Shown here: positions 14,625 through 21,664 of the stretch, one piece after another
Layout of the letters: each line of letters begins with the position of its first letter
Position numbering within the stretch: position 1 is the first letter of the stretch
NCBI GenBank assembly: GCA_017648805.1
Contig: JAGCIC010000106.1
Span: 1-21,791, forward strand
Source of the DNA: Clostridia bacterium
Lineage (GTDB): Bacteria; Bacillota_A; Clostridia; Christensenellales; Aristaeellaceae
DNA: 21,791 bases
Direction of reading: 5' to 3'
Notes under the pieces: model-generated
Database searches by the model: none
Told to the model about the DNA's origin: nothing
What the model saw: the letters and a program-made list of their open reading frames with translations, nothing else
Program-made: the position numbers and the translations under genes

Positions 14625-15746
14625 TCAGAGTCCTATATCGCCGAAGCCTTCCCACACGGGCCTGCCCGCATAGGTGAGTATCTCGCTTTCGCCCCTTAAT
14701 GCCCTGAGCACGCTTATCGCCAGCGCCTCCTGCTCCATCTCGCCCGGGTACACGCTTACCGGCGCGATCCAGCCGCAGCGCTCCTGTATGCCCTGCCTGA
14801 TGTCGTCAAAGCGCATGAGCCCGCCGGTCAGCAGTATGCCGTCCACTTTGCCCCTGAGCACGCAGCTCATCTCGCCTATCTGCTTGCAGATCTGGTAGAT
14901 CATGGTGTTCCACACGATCGTCGCCTTGCGGTCGCCCGCCTCCACCTTGGAGTGGATAAAGTCGCTGTCCGCGGTGCCGAACAGGCTCACGAAGCCGCCC
15001 GCGCGGGAGCACATGAGCCGCGCCTGCTTGACGGAATTCTTTTCGATGTAGTCCAGCAGGGAGAGCACGGGCACGGAGCCTATGCGGGTGGGGGTGAACG
15101 CGCCTTCGCCGTCGGCGCCCATGTTGCCGTCCACCATTCGCCCCTTCTCGTGGGCGCTCACGGTGATGCCGCCGTCTATGTGGGCGACTATGAAGTTGCA
15201 GTCCTCGTACTTCCTGCCCAGCTTTTCGGCGTGGAACTGCGCCACCGCCTTCTGGTTGAGCACGTGGGAATGGGACACGCGGTACACGCCCTTTATGCCC
15301 GTAAGCCTCGCCAGATCGCCGTACTCGTCCACGTTGGTGGGGTTCAGGGTATAGGCGCCCTTGCCGTACTCGCAGGCGAAGCGCCACGCCAGCATCACGC
15401 CCAGCTTCGCGGGGTGCTCGCTGCCACCCACCGCCCTGACCGTGTCGTCATACAGCCTTTCGTCCACGCGGGTGACGCCGCCGGGCTGGGTGTAGGCGCT
15501 GCCGCCGCGGCCCACGAACACGTCGATCTCCTCCGGCTTGACGCCGTGGCGCCTTAGCATATCCAGTATAACGCCGTAACGGAAGGGCATCTGGTCGTTG
15601 ACGTGGGGGTACTTGAGCAGCTCCGGCGCGTCGTGGAACAGGCTTTCCTCGAATACGGACGTTTCGTTTTCGAACAGGCTCACCTTGGTGGAGGTGGAAC
15701 CGGGATTGATCACCAGTATCTTCAGCAGTTTATCGTCAACGGGCAT
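14625..15746 (-). CDS. buk: Butyrate kinase (acyl kinase)
   Basis: The 373-residue member of the acetate/butyrate kinase (ASKHA) family converts an acyl phosphate plus ADP to the acid plus ATP. It has the Buk-type N-terminus ILVINPGSTSTKVSLF, then FVGRGGSAYTQPGGV, YTLNPTNVDEYGDLAR, VSHSHVLNQKAVA, VAHIDGGITVSAHEKGRMVD and ILLTGGLM. These separate it from acetate kinase. GGAGG lies 9 bases before ATG 15746. It has its own promoter (15778-15806) and is followed by pta. Propionate, isobutyrate or other branched acids are equally possible substrates; sequence alone cannot decide. Confidence 0.93.
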   Translation of the reverse strand: MPVDDKLLKILVINPGSTSTKVSLFENETSVFEESLFHDAPELLKYPHVNDQMPFRYGVILDMLRRHGVKPEEIDVFVGRGGSAYTQPGGVTRVDERLYDDTVRAVGGSEHPAKLGVMLAWRFACEYGKGAYTLNPTNVDEYGDLARLTGIKGVYRVSHSHVLNQKAVAQFHAEKLGRKYEDCNFIVAHIDGGITVSAHEKGRMVDGNMGADGEGAFTPTRIGSVPVLSLLDYIEKNSVKQARLMCSRAGGFVSLFGTADSDFIHSKVEAGDRKATIVWNTMIYQICKQIGEMSCVLRGKVDGILLTGGLMRFDDIRQGIQERCGWIAPVSVYPGEMEQEALAISVLRALRGESEILTYAGRPVWEGFGDIGL

Positions 15747-15751
15747 ATAAA

Positions 15752-15780
15752 AATACCTCCGCAGGAATATGGGAGGTATT
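15752..15780 (-). promoter_or_regulatory. Inverted repeat covering the buk ribosome binding site
   Basis: AATACCTCC (15752-15760) and GGAGGTATT (15772-15780) are perfect 9-base complements 11 bases apart. In RNA the first-transcribed arm would pair with the buk ribosome binding site. However, the arm at 15772-15780 touches the -10 element, so transcripts from the buk promoter would mostly lack it; only read-through RNA from the sirtuin gene could form the hairpin. Confidence 0.5.
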
Positions 15781-15806
15781 TTAGAACAGAGAGGTTAAGT
15801 TTACAA
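15778..15806 (-). promoter_or_regulatory. Promoter of the buk-pta operon
   Basis: On the minus strand TTGTAA (15801-15806), a 17-base spacer and TAAAAT (15778-15783). The transcript start is expected near 15770, just before the ribosome binding site at 15756-15760. Confidence 0.65.
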
Positions 15807-15845
15807 GATTTACGGAAGGAAAATTCGGCCGCAAGGGATGAACGG

Positions 15846-16562
15846 CTATATTTTTATCCCGTCCAGCACCTCGCCCACCTTGCCGCGGATCACCAGACGG
15901 GCGCGGGCGTCGGCAGGGGTGGGGTCCCGGTTTATGAGGACCAGGTCCCTGCCGCGGAAATAGTCCAGGAAGCCCGCGGCGGGGTACACGCTCAAACTGG
16001 TGCCCGCGACTATCAGCGTGTCGGCGGAGGAGATCTCCCTCAGGGCGCCGGTCACGGTGGCGTTGTCCAGCCCTTCCTCGTAGAGCACCACGTCCGGCTT
16101 TACCACGCCGCCGCACTCGCACCTGGGCACGCCCTTTGAGTTTCTGACGAAGTCGGAGGTAAAGAATTTGCCGCAGTCCATGCAGTAATTGCGGTGCACG
16201 CTGCCGTGGAGTTCGAACACGTTTTTGCTGCCCGCCGCCTGATGCAGCCCGTCTATGTTCTGGGTGACCACGGCGGAAAGCCTGCTTGCCTGTTCCATTT
16301 CCGCCAGCTTGAGGTGCGCCTTGTTGGGCTTTACCCCTTGAGGCAGCAGCTTGTCGCGGTAAAACTCGAAGAACTCCGCGGGATGGGTGTCGAAAAAGCT
16401 CCTGGAGAGCATGACCTCCGGGGGATACCTGTACTTCTGGCGGTACAGGCCGTCCTCGGAGCGGAAGTCGGGGATGCCGCTTTCGGTGGACACGCCCGCG
16501 CCGCCGAAAAACACGATGCGGCGGGAAGAATCGATTATCTTCTGCAGGGCTTGTATGGACAT
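15846..16562 (-). CDS. NAD-dependent protein deacylase, sirtuin (Sir2 family)
   Basis: The 238-residue protein has the full Sir2 core: GAGVSTESGIPDFR (21-34) for NAD binding, TQNIDGLH (100-107), catalytic His119 in ELHGS, and a zinc site C127-x-x-C130 and C148-x-C150. It removes acyl groups from lysine using NAD and acts in the cytoplasm. The SIRT5-type Tyr/Arg pair for succinyl groups is not evident, so deacetylation (or short-chain deacylation) is the default expectation. GGAGG lies 5 bases before ATG 16562. It lies 100 bases upstream of buk on the same strand with no clear terminator between, so read-through into buk-pta is possible. Confidence 0.95.
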   Translation of the reverse strand: MSIQALQKIIDSSRRIVFFGGAGVSTESGIPDFRSEDGLYRQKYRYPPEVMLSRSFFDTHPAEFFEFYRDKLLPQGVKPNKAHLKLAEMEQASRLSAVVTQNIDGLHQAAGSKNVFELHGSVHRNYCMDCGKFFTSDFVRNSKGVPRCECGGVVKPDVVLYEEGLDNATVTGALREISSADTLIVAGTSLSVYPAAGFLDYFRGRDLVLINRDPTPADARARLVIRGKVGEVLDGIKI

Positions 16563-16610
16563 ATTGACCTCCTTTTGATATTTGAGTGAGGTTCTTATCC
16601 GCAGGACGGC

Positions 16611-16698
16611 TGTCAGCTGTCAGCTTTTAGCTATTAGAGCGGCTGCGCCGCGTCGTTGGTCGTTGGTCATCGGTCATTGGCCGTCGCCAAAAGGCGAC
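16611..16698. repeat. Composite dispersed repeat, copy C (left part)
   Basis: TGTCAGCTGTCAGCT (16611-16625), CTTTTAG/CTATTAGAG, repeated GTCGTTGGTC and variants (16652-16680), and a GTCGCC-AAAA-GGCGAC hairpin (16683-16698). The module order is that of 6211-6289. It lies about 50 bases upstream of the sirtuin start codon. Confidence 0.8.
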
Positions 16699-16727
16699 AA
16701 AATTTGTATGCGTAATCGTCGTTTCCT

Positions 16728-16825
16728 GCGTCATTGCGAGGATTGCTCTGCAAGCCGTGGCAATCCGTTTCTGCTGTGATGGGGGTACGGATTGCCGCGC
16801 CGGCAAAGCAGGCTCGCAATGACGC
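16728..16825. repeat. Palindromic CATTGCGAG...CTCGCAATG element
   Basis: GCGTCATTGCGAG (16728-16740) with CTCGCAATGACGC (16813-16825), and inside them GGCAATCCG (16759-16767) with CGGATTGCC (16788-16796). It is a diverged relative of the perfect 35-bp inverted repeat at 14-193. With copy C's left part it accounts for most of the gene-free stretch 16563-16876, and it may serve as the 3' end structure for the peptidase transcript. Confidence 0.8.
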
Positions 16826-16876
16826 TTCTGCGGAAGCGGAGCACGGAAGGAAGTTGTTCCCGGATGCGCCGGCAGG

Positions 16877-17938
16877 TCACTTTACGAAACCCAGCTCGCG
16901 GGCGCAGGGATAGCCGTAGGCGCTGTCCGAGCCCTCTATCGCCCGGGTGATGGCCTCGCTGATCACTTCGGCGGCCAGGGTGCCGATCAGGTCCCGGTCG
17001 GCTGAAACCTCGCCCACGGACACGGCGTAAATGCTGTCTCCGTCCGCGGAGGTGTGCACGGGGCTGATGCTCCGGGCGTAGCCGTCGTGGCCCATCCCCG
17101 CGATCTTGCAGAGTTCGGCTTTGTCGAAGGCGGCGTTGGTCACTATGACCGCCAGGGTGGTGTTGCCCGTGAACTTGTTTTCCACCGCCTGTATGCTCTT
17201 TTTCATCTGTTCGGGCGTGCCCCTAAGGCCCAGCCTGTCTTCGGTGAGCAGACCCGCGATCAGGCGCCCTGTCTTCATGTCGTAAACGTCTCCAAGCGCG
17301 TTCACCACAACTACCGCGCCGACCTTAAGTTCGCCGATCTGTACGGCGTAGCTGCCTATGCCGGACTTCATGCAGTAGTCCATGCCCAGCAGCTTGCCCA
17401 CCGTGGCGCCGCAGCCCGCGCCGTAGTTGCCGTCTTTGTAGTTGGGCGCTTCAAAGGCGATGCGCGCCGCCTCGTAGCCCATGTCCCGGTCAGGGCGCAC
17501 GAAGGGGTCGCCCACGGTCAGGTCGAAGATGTCGGACTGCGCCACAAGGGGCACTTTGGTCACGCCCACGTCGTAGCCGTATCCCTTTTCTTCCAGGTAT
17601 TCCATAACGCCGTTTGCCGCGCCCAGACCGAAGGCGCTGCCGCCCGAAAGCACTATGGCATGGATGGTCTGAGCGGCCATAAGGGGATTCAGCAGCTGGC
17701 TCTCCCTGGAAGCGGGCCCGCCGCCGCGCACGTCCAGCCCCGCGCGCATGCCGTTTTCGGCTATGAACACGGTAAGCCCCGTGCCCGCCGCGGCGTTCTC
17801 GGTCTGGCCGATACGGATGCCTTCTATGTCTGTTACGGGTATCTCCCGCATGACCGTTCCTCCTTCCGAAAACGCGGATACGGTAAACATGGATATGACT
17901 GCCGACAGCAGGGTGACGGCGCGGATAAATGCGTTCAT
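16877..17938 (-). CDS. P1 family (S58, DmpA/NylC-type) peptidase with possible signal peptide
   Basis: The 353-residue product belongs to the N-terminal-nucleophile P1/S58 peptidases, which cut themselves into two chains and hydrolyse N-terminal residues or amides. The likely self-cleavage site is N259/T260 in TGNTTLAVIVTN, by alignment with DmpA and NylC; other motifs are GGGPASRES, VLSGGSAFGLGAA and GHDGYARSISPVHT. The ATG at 17938 (GGGAG upstream) gives a signal-peptide-like start with a hydrophobic stretch to about residue 23. An internal ATG at 17851 (residue 30, MREIPVTDIEGI), where cytoplasmic family members normally begin, has a perfect AGGAGG 7 bases upstream. I annotate the longer form but both may be made. 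It follows the GH29 gene by 46 bases. Confidence 0.9.
   Translation of the reverse strand: MNAFIRAVTLLSAVISMFTVSAFSEGGTVMREIPVTDIEGIRIGQTENAAAGTGLTVFIAENGMRAGLDVRGGGPASRESQLLNPLMAAQTIHAIVLSGGSAFGLGAANGVMEYLEEKGYGYDVGVTKVPLVAQSDIFDLTVGDPFVRPDRDMGYEAARIAFEAPNYKDGNYGAGCGATVGKLLGMDYCMKSGIGSYAVQIGELKVGAVVVVNALGDVYDMKTGRLIAGLLTEDRLGLRGTPEQMKKSIQAVENKFTGNTTLAVIVTNAAFDKAELCKIAGMGHDGYARSISPVHTSADGDSIYAVSVGEVSADRDLIGTLAAEVISEAITRAIEGSDSAYGYPCARELGFVK
17849..17864 (-). promoter_or_regulatory. Internal ribosome binding site and alternative start in the P1 peptidase gene
   Basis: AGGAGG (17859-17864 on the minus strand), 7 bases, then ATG (17851-17849). It is inside the reading frame, coding for EGG just after the predicted signal peptide, and would give a 324-residue cytoplasmic form. 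Confidence 0.6.
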
Positions 17939-17984
17939 ACTGCTCCCTCCCGGCGCGCGCCGGCTTTATCCGGCAGGCTTATAC

Positions 17985-19232
17985 TCAGTAGGCTTTTATC
18001 TCTTCTATGGCCGCTTCGCCTTCCCGGGAGGTGACTTCAAGTTCCAGCCGGGCGGTCCTCAGGGCGGGGAAGCGGACTATGGCCTTGTGGCCGACGGTGT
18101 CTCCCTGCGCGACCAAAAGGCGTATGGCGGTGTCCGGCTCAAGTGAGGGCAGGCAGGCGTACAGCTTCCAGGAAGTTACGTTCTGGCCCCCTGACAAGTC
18201 CTCTTTGATAATGGCGGCGGATACCAAAGGCAGCTGCTCCGTTTCCCGGTACAGCCCCAAGCGGCGGGGGGAATACCCTGCGGAAAAGCGGTTCGGGCTC
18301 ATTTTCCGGACGGGTTCGAAGCCCAGGTCCCGCCCGTACAGGCGCTGTATCGCGCTTGCGAACTCGCTTAAGCGCTTTACGTCGCTTTCGGGCAGCAGGC
18401 CCCTTTCGTCGGGACCCACGTTCAAAAGCAGGTTGCTGCCCCGGCCCACGCTCATGTGGTACATGCCCATAAGCTCGTCCACGCTCTTTAAGCTGTACTC
18501 ATCCAGGTCGTAGAACCAGTTTTTGCGTATCTTGCAGTCGCACTCGGCGGGGGCGAACACGGGTCTCGTCTGCCCCAGCACGTTCATTTCCTTTTCGTAC
18601 AGGTTGGGGAAGGGGGCGTAGCCGTCCTCGTTGCCCACCCAGCGGGTGTCCGGGTCCCACATGTCGAATATCAGTATGTCCGGCTGCAGGCGGCGGATCT
18701 CGCCCACTATGCGCTTCTGGTCGTAACTGTGGCCGTTTGAGCCGCAGCCGTCGAACCAGATGTAGTCGATCTTTCCGTAATCGGACAGCAGTTCGGTGAT
18801 CTGGCCGATAAAGTAGTCGTCGTACTCCCTGCCGTCTTTGAACTCCACCGCGTGGGAGCCCCACTGGGCGGGGGAATAGTACAGCCCGCACTTCATGCCC
18901 TCCGCGCGGCAGGCTTCGGTAAATTCCCTGACCATGTCGCCCCTGCCGTTTTTCCAGGGGGAGGCTGCCACGGAATAGGGAGAGAATTTGGTGGGCCACA
19001 GGGCGAAGCCGTCGTGGTGCTTGGCGGTCATAATGGCGTATTTCGCGCCGATCAGCTTCGCGCTCCTAAGCCACTGGCGGCAGTCCAGCTGCCCGGGACA
19101 GAACTTTTCGGGGGACATTTCCTCCCCGTCCCAGTCGCGGTGGCCGTTATAAAACGTGCGGATGCCGAAGTGGAAGAACATGCCCACTTCCCAGGACAGG
19201 AAATCCAGCTGTTTTTGTGAGGGTCTTATCAT
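17985..19232 (-). CDS. Alpha-L-fucosidase, glycoside hydrolase family 29
   Basis: The 415-residue enzyme has the GH29 barrel: MFFHFGIRTF (18-27), AIMTAKHHDGFALWP (66-80), GLYYSPAQWG (116-125) and the nucleophile Asp161 in YIWFDGCGS, then SNLLLNVGPDERG. A small C-terminal beta domain (about 320-415) follows. It releases alpha-L-fucose (some members act on related sugars). There is no signal peptide, so it is probably cytoplasmic. I chose ATG 19232 over an upstream ATG at 19271 because GGAGG lies 6 bases before it and the upstream segment lies in a region of repeats and a terminator. It probably heads an operon with the P1 peptidase. Confidence 0.93.
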   Translation of the reverse strand: MIRPSQKQLDFLSWEVGMFFHFGIRTFYNGHRDWDGEEMSPEKFCPGQLDCRQWLRSAKLIGAKYAIMTAKHHDGFALWPTKFSPYSVAASPWKNGRGDMVREFTEACRAEGMKCGLYYSPAQWGSHAVEFKDGREYDDYFIGQITELLSDYGKIDYIWFDGCGSNGHSYDQKRIVGEIRRLQPDILIFDMWDPDTRWVGNEDGYAPFPNLYEKEMNVLGQTRPVFAPAECDCKIRKNWFYDLDEYSLKSVDELMGMYHMSVGRGSNLLLNVGPDERGLLPESDVKRLSEFASAIQRLYGRDLGFEPVRKMSPNRFSAGYSPRRLGLYRETEQLPLVSAAIIKEDLSGGQNVTSWKLYACLPSLEPDTAIRLLVAQGDTVGHKAIVRFPALRTARLELEVTSREGEAAIEEIKAY

Positions 19233-19246
19233 GTGGGACCTCCGTG

Positions 19247-19269
19247 GAAAATATGCAGTGAAAATATGC
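19247..19269 (-). promoter_or_regulatory. Tandem 10-base direct repeat before the GH29 gene
   Basis: GAAAATATGC occurs twice (19247-19256 and 19260-19269) with 3 bases between, period 13. It lies between the upstream terminator and the GH29 ribosome binding site, where a promoter or operator is expected. I see no clean -35/-10 pair there. Confidence 0.4.
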
Positions 19270-19273
19270 AAAA

Positions 19274-19301
19274 ACGCGCCACACTGTACAGGTGACGCGC
19301 C
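19274..19301 (-). terminator. Probable terminator after the GT4 gene
   Basis: GCGC and CAC pair with GTG and GCGC around a TGTACAG loop, with a 2x2 internal mismatch. A TTTTT run follows on the minus strand. It starts 8 bases after the stop at 19309. Confidence 0.6.
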
Positions 19302-19308
19302 AAAAACG

Positions 19309-20493
19309 TTACAGCAGGCGTTTGGACTTGTCCTTTAATTTGCCCCGTTTGCCCAGTTCGATCAGGTTTTCATAGCGCCTGACCGCCTTTTCCATGGTCT
19401 GCTCCCAGGGGATGGAGATGGTGCGCCTGGCGCCGTCTCCCGCCCTTTTGAGCGCCTCCGGGTCGGTGACGGCCTTTGTCATCACACGGGCCAGGTCCAG
19501 GGGCGTGTTTTCGCACAGGAAGCCGTTTTCGCCGTCCTCGACTATGCTGGCGGTGGTGGCGCCCTTGACCATTACGGAGGGCGTGCCCAGGGCGGCGGCC
19601 TCCCTTACGGTCATGGAGGCGGTGTCGTAAAGGCTGGGGAAGGCGTACACGCTCGCACGCTGGTACAGGGAGGCCAGGGTGTCCGCTTCGGTGATGTGGC
19701 CGGTAAAGCGGGTATATGGCATGAGGTCAAGCTCTTTGAGCTTGTTTTCCATCTCCTCCCGGTTTATGCCCTGGCCCGCGAACACCAGGCGGAAGTCCGT
19801 GCCGGCTTTTTTCATTTCCGCCGCGGCGAGTATCAGGTTCAGCAGGTTCTTTTTCCAGTCCAGCTGGCCCACGTACAGGAGCACGGGGGCAGCGCCCAGG
19901 TCAAAGCGGGCGCTCACCTCGTTTAGTTTTTCCGGGCTGACCGGCTTCATGCTGACGCCGTTCAGCATCACCTGCACGTCGCCCTTGTAGCCGTACTCCC
20001 GCATCACGTCCACGGAGCTTTCGCTCACCGTCCACACCTCGTCGCAGCGGTTGTAAAAGTTGACCACTATCTTTGTGCCTATGTGGGCGATCTTGCGGGA
20101 ATGCACCGCCTTTACGAAGTCGTCTTCATACTTGGAGTGGAACATGCCCACCAGGGGGATGTTCCTTTCCACCGCCAGGCGCAGCGCCTCGGTGCCCGCG
20201 GCGAAGGGGGACTGGGTGTGCACTATGTCCAGCGGTATCATTTTTATGCGCTCCATGTAGTGCTTGTCCCAGCGGGCTTCGGCGGTCTTGTACTGTTTTA
20301 ACAGGGGCAGGCGCAGCGCCTTGAAATCCACTATCTCGAAGGGATAGCCGCCCCTGGGTCCCGTGTCGCATAAGGGAGCGATCACGGTGAGCTCGTGACC
20401 CATTTTGCACAGTGTCTCGGTGTAGGCCAGGGTGACCCGGGCCACGCCGTCCATTATGGGCAGGAATGAGTCCGAAAGCTGAGCGATCCTCAA
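19309..20493 (-). CDS. Glycosyltransferase family 4
   Basis: The 394-residue GT-B enzyme transfers a sugar from a nucleotide donor. Motifs: N-terminal IAQLSDSFLPIMDGVARV (3-20), HTQSPFAAG (92-100), YVGQLDWKKNL (207-217), FAGQG (238-242), and FPSLYDTASMTVREAAALG (285-303), which holds the EX7E-type donor motif with Asp290 in place of the first Glu and Glu298 as the second. It resembles clostridial diacylglycerol glucosyltransferase-type enzymes, but glycolipid synthesis is inference. The start is a TTG at 20493, 5 bases after GGAGG; an in-frame TTG at 20511 lies before that site and is unlikely. It probably acts at the inner membrane face. It is 74 bases downstream of the ABC ATPase gene, same strand. 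Confidence 0.9.
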   Translation of the reverse strand: MRIAQLSDSFLPIMDGVARVTLAYTETLCKMGHELTVIAPLCDTGPRGGYPFEIVDFKALRLPLLKQYKTAEARWDKHYMERIKMIPLDIVHTQSPFAAGTEALRLAVERNIPLVGMFHSKYEDDFVKAVHSRKIAHIGTKIVVNFYNRCDEVWTVSESSVDVMREYGYKGDVQVMLNGVSMKPVSPEKLNEVSARFDLGAAPVLLYVGQLDWKKNLLNLILAAAEMKKAGTDFRLVFAGQGINREEMENKLKELDLMPYTRFTGHITEADTLASLYQRASVYAFPSLYDTASMTVREAAALGTPSVMVKGATTASIVEDGENGFLCENTPLDLARVMTKAVTDPEALKRAGDGARRTISIPWEQTMEKAVRRYENLIELGKRGKLKDKSKRLL

Positions 20494-20567
20494 AATTACC
20501 TCCCCGCGCAAAAGCGCGGCTTTGTTTTTATTTTCGGTCTATTGCGTTTTGATGGTTTGAAAGCGTT

Positions 20568-21662
20568 TTACATCAGGTGCGTGTCTATGGGCTCGAAGTC
20601 CAGGAAGGCGTCCTCGCCCACGTCGAATATCCGCCTGCCCACGGGGTGGTTGTCGGTGATCTTGACCACCTTGTCCGCGGTCTGCACGTGGTAGAGCTGG
20701 TAGGAGCCCATGAAGCAGCTCAGAAGCACCTTGCAGGGGATTATGCCCTTTTCCGCCAGCCTTACGCCCTCGGGGCGCAGCATCACGGTGCGCTTGTCGC
20801 CCCTGTCCATGGGCTTTTCGGGGCGCGCCACGTCGAAGGTCACGCCGCAGGACGTCACGCTTACCAGATCTTCGCCTTTAAAGCCGTTTATCTCGGCGTC
20901 CAGGAAGTTGGCTTCGCCTATAAAGTCCGCCACGAACTCGTTGGCCGGGTGGTAGTAGATCTCCCGGGGAGTGCCCATCTGCGCCACAACGCCCTTGTTC
21001 ATGATGATTATGTTGTCGGAGATGCTCATGGCCTCGGACTGGTCGTGGGTGACGTAAATGGCGGTGATGCCGAACTGCTGCTGTATGCGGCGGATCTCCG
21101 TGCGCATGTACACGCGCAGCTTGGCGTCCAGGTTGGAAAGGGGCTCGTCAAACAGCAGCACACCGGGCTCCGCGATCAGCGCGCGGGCCAGGGCGACCCT
21201 CTGCTGCTGGCCGCCGGACAGCTGGTTGGTAAAGCGGTTTTCCATGCCCTCCAGGCCCACCAGCTTCAGCATGTCGAACACGCGCCTCTGGATCTCCGGC
21301 TTGGGCACCTTTCTGAGCTTTAAGCCGTAGGCCACGTTGTCGAACACATTGTAGTGGGGGAAGAGGGCGTAGCTCTGGAACACCATGGCAGTGTCCCGCT
21401 TGTTGGGGGTCAGGCTGTTGATGGCTTCGCCGCCCAGGTAGATTTCGCCCTCGTCCGGGGACTCAAAGCCGGCGATCATGCGCAGCGTCGTGGTTTTTCC
21501 GCAGCCGGAGGGGCCCAGTAGGGTTACGAAGGAGCCAGGCGCGATGTCCAGCGACACGTCGTGAACGGCGTAAAAGTCCTTGCCGGTTTTCGGATCCTTG
21601 TAGATTTTCGATATATGGTCCAGACGGACTCCTTTGGGCTCTTTCTTATTCAGGTCAGCCAT
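20568..21662 (-). CDS. ABC importer ATP-binding protein (PotA/FbpC-like)
   Basis: The 364-residue ATPase has Walker A LLGPSGCGKTT, Q-loop MVFQSYALFPHYNVFDNV, signature LSGGQQQRVALARAL, Walker B VLLFDEPLSNLDAKLR and switch VTHDQSEAM, then a C-terminal TOBE-type regulatory domain (about 240-364). Such proteins energise importers of spermidine/putrescine, iron(III), phosphonates or similar small solutes; the sequence does not settle which. I chose ATG 21662 (GGAGG 10 bases upstream) over TTG 21668 (4 bases). It follows the permease stop by 2 bases, so they are one operon. The remaining subunits lie outside the window. Confidence 0.92.
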   Translation of the reverse strand: MADLNKKEPKGVRLDHISKIYKDPKTGKDFYAVHDVSLDIAPGSFVTLLGPSGCGKTTTLRMIAGFESPDEGEIYLGGEAINSLTPNKRDTAMVFQSYALFPHYNVFDNVAYGLKLRKVPKPEIQRRVFDMLKLVGLEGMENRFTNQLSGGQQQRVALARALIAEPGVLLFDEPLSNLDAKLRVYMRTEIRRIQQQFGITAIYVTHDQSEAMSISDNIIIMNKGVVAQMGTPREIYYHPANEFVADFIGEANFLDAEINGFKGEDLVSVTSCGVTFDVARPEKPMDRGDKRTVMLRPEGVRLAEKGIIPCKVLLSCFMGSYQLYHVQTADKVVKITDNHPVGRRIFDVGEDAFLDFEPIDTHLM

Positions 21663-21664
21663 GA

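Noticed and set aside
19398..19640. Asp in place of the first Glu of the GT4 EX7E motif as a sign of inactivation
   Set aside because: As I recall, similar SLYD...REAAA sequences are common in clostridial GT4 enzymes, so it is probably normal for this branch.
20504..20519. CCGCGC-AAAA-GCGCGG hairpin as a terminator before the GT4 gene
   Set aside because: On the minus strand it is followed directly by GGAGG, not a T run. It may shape the leader, but I cannot support a terminator or riboswitch.
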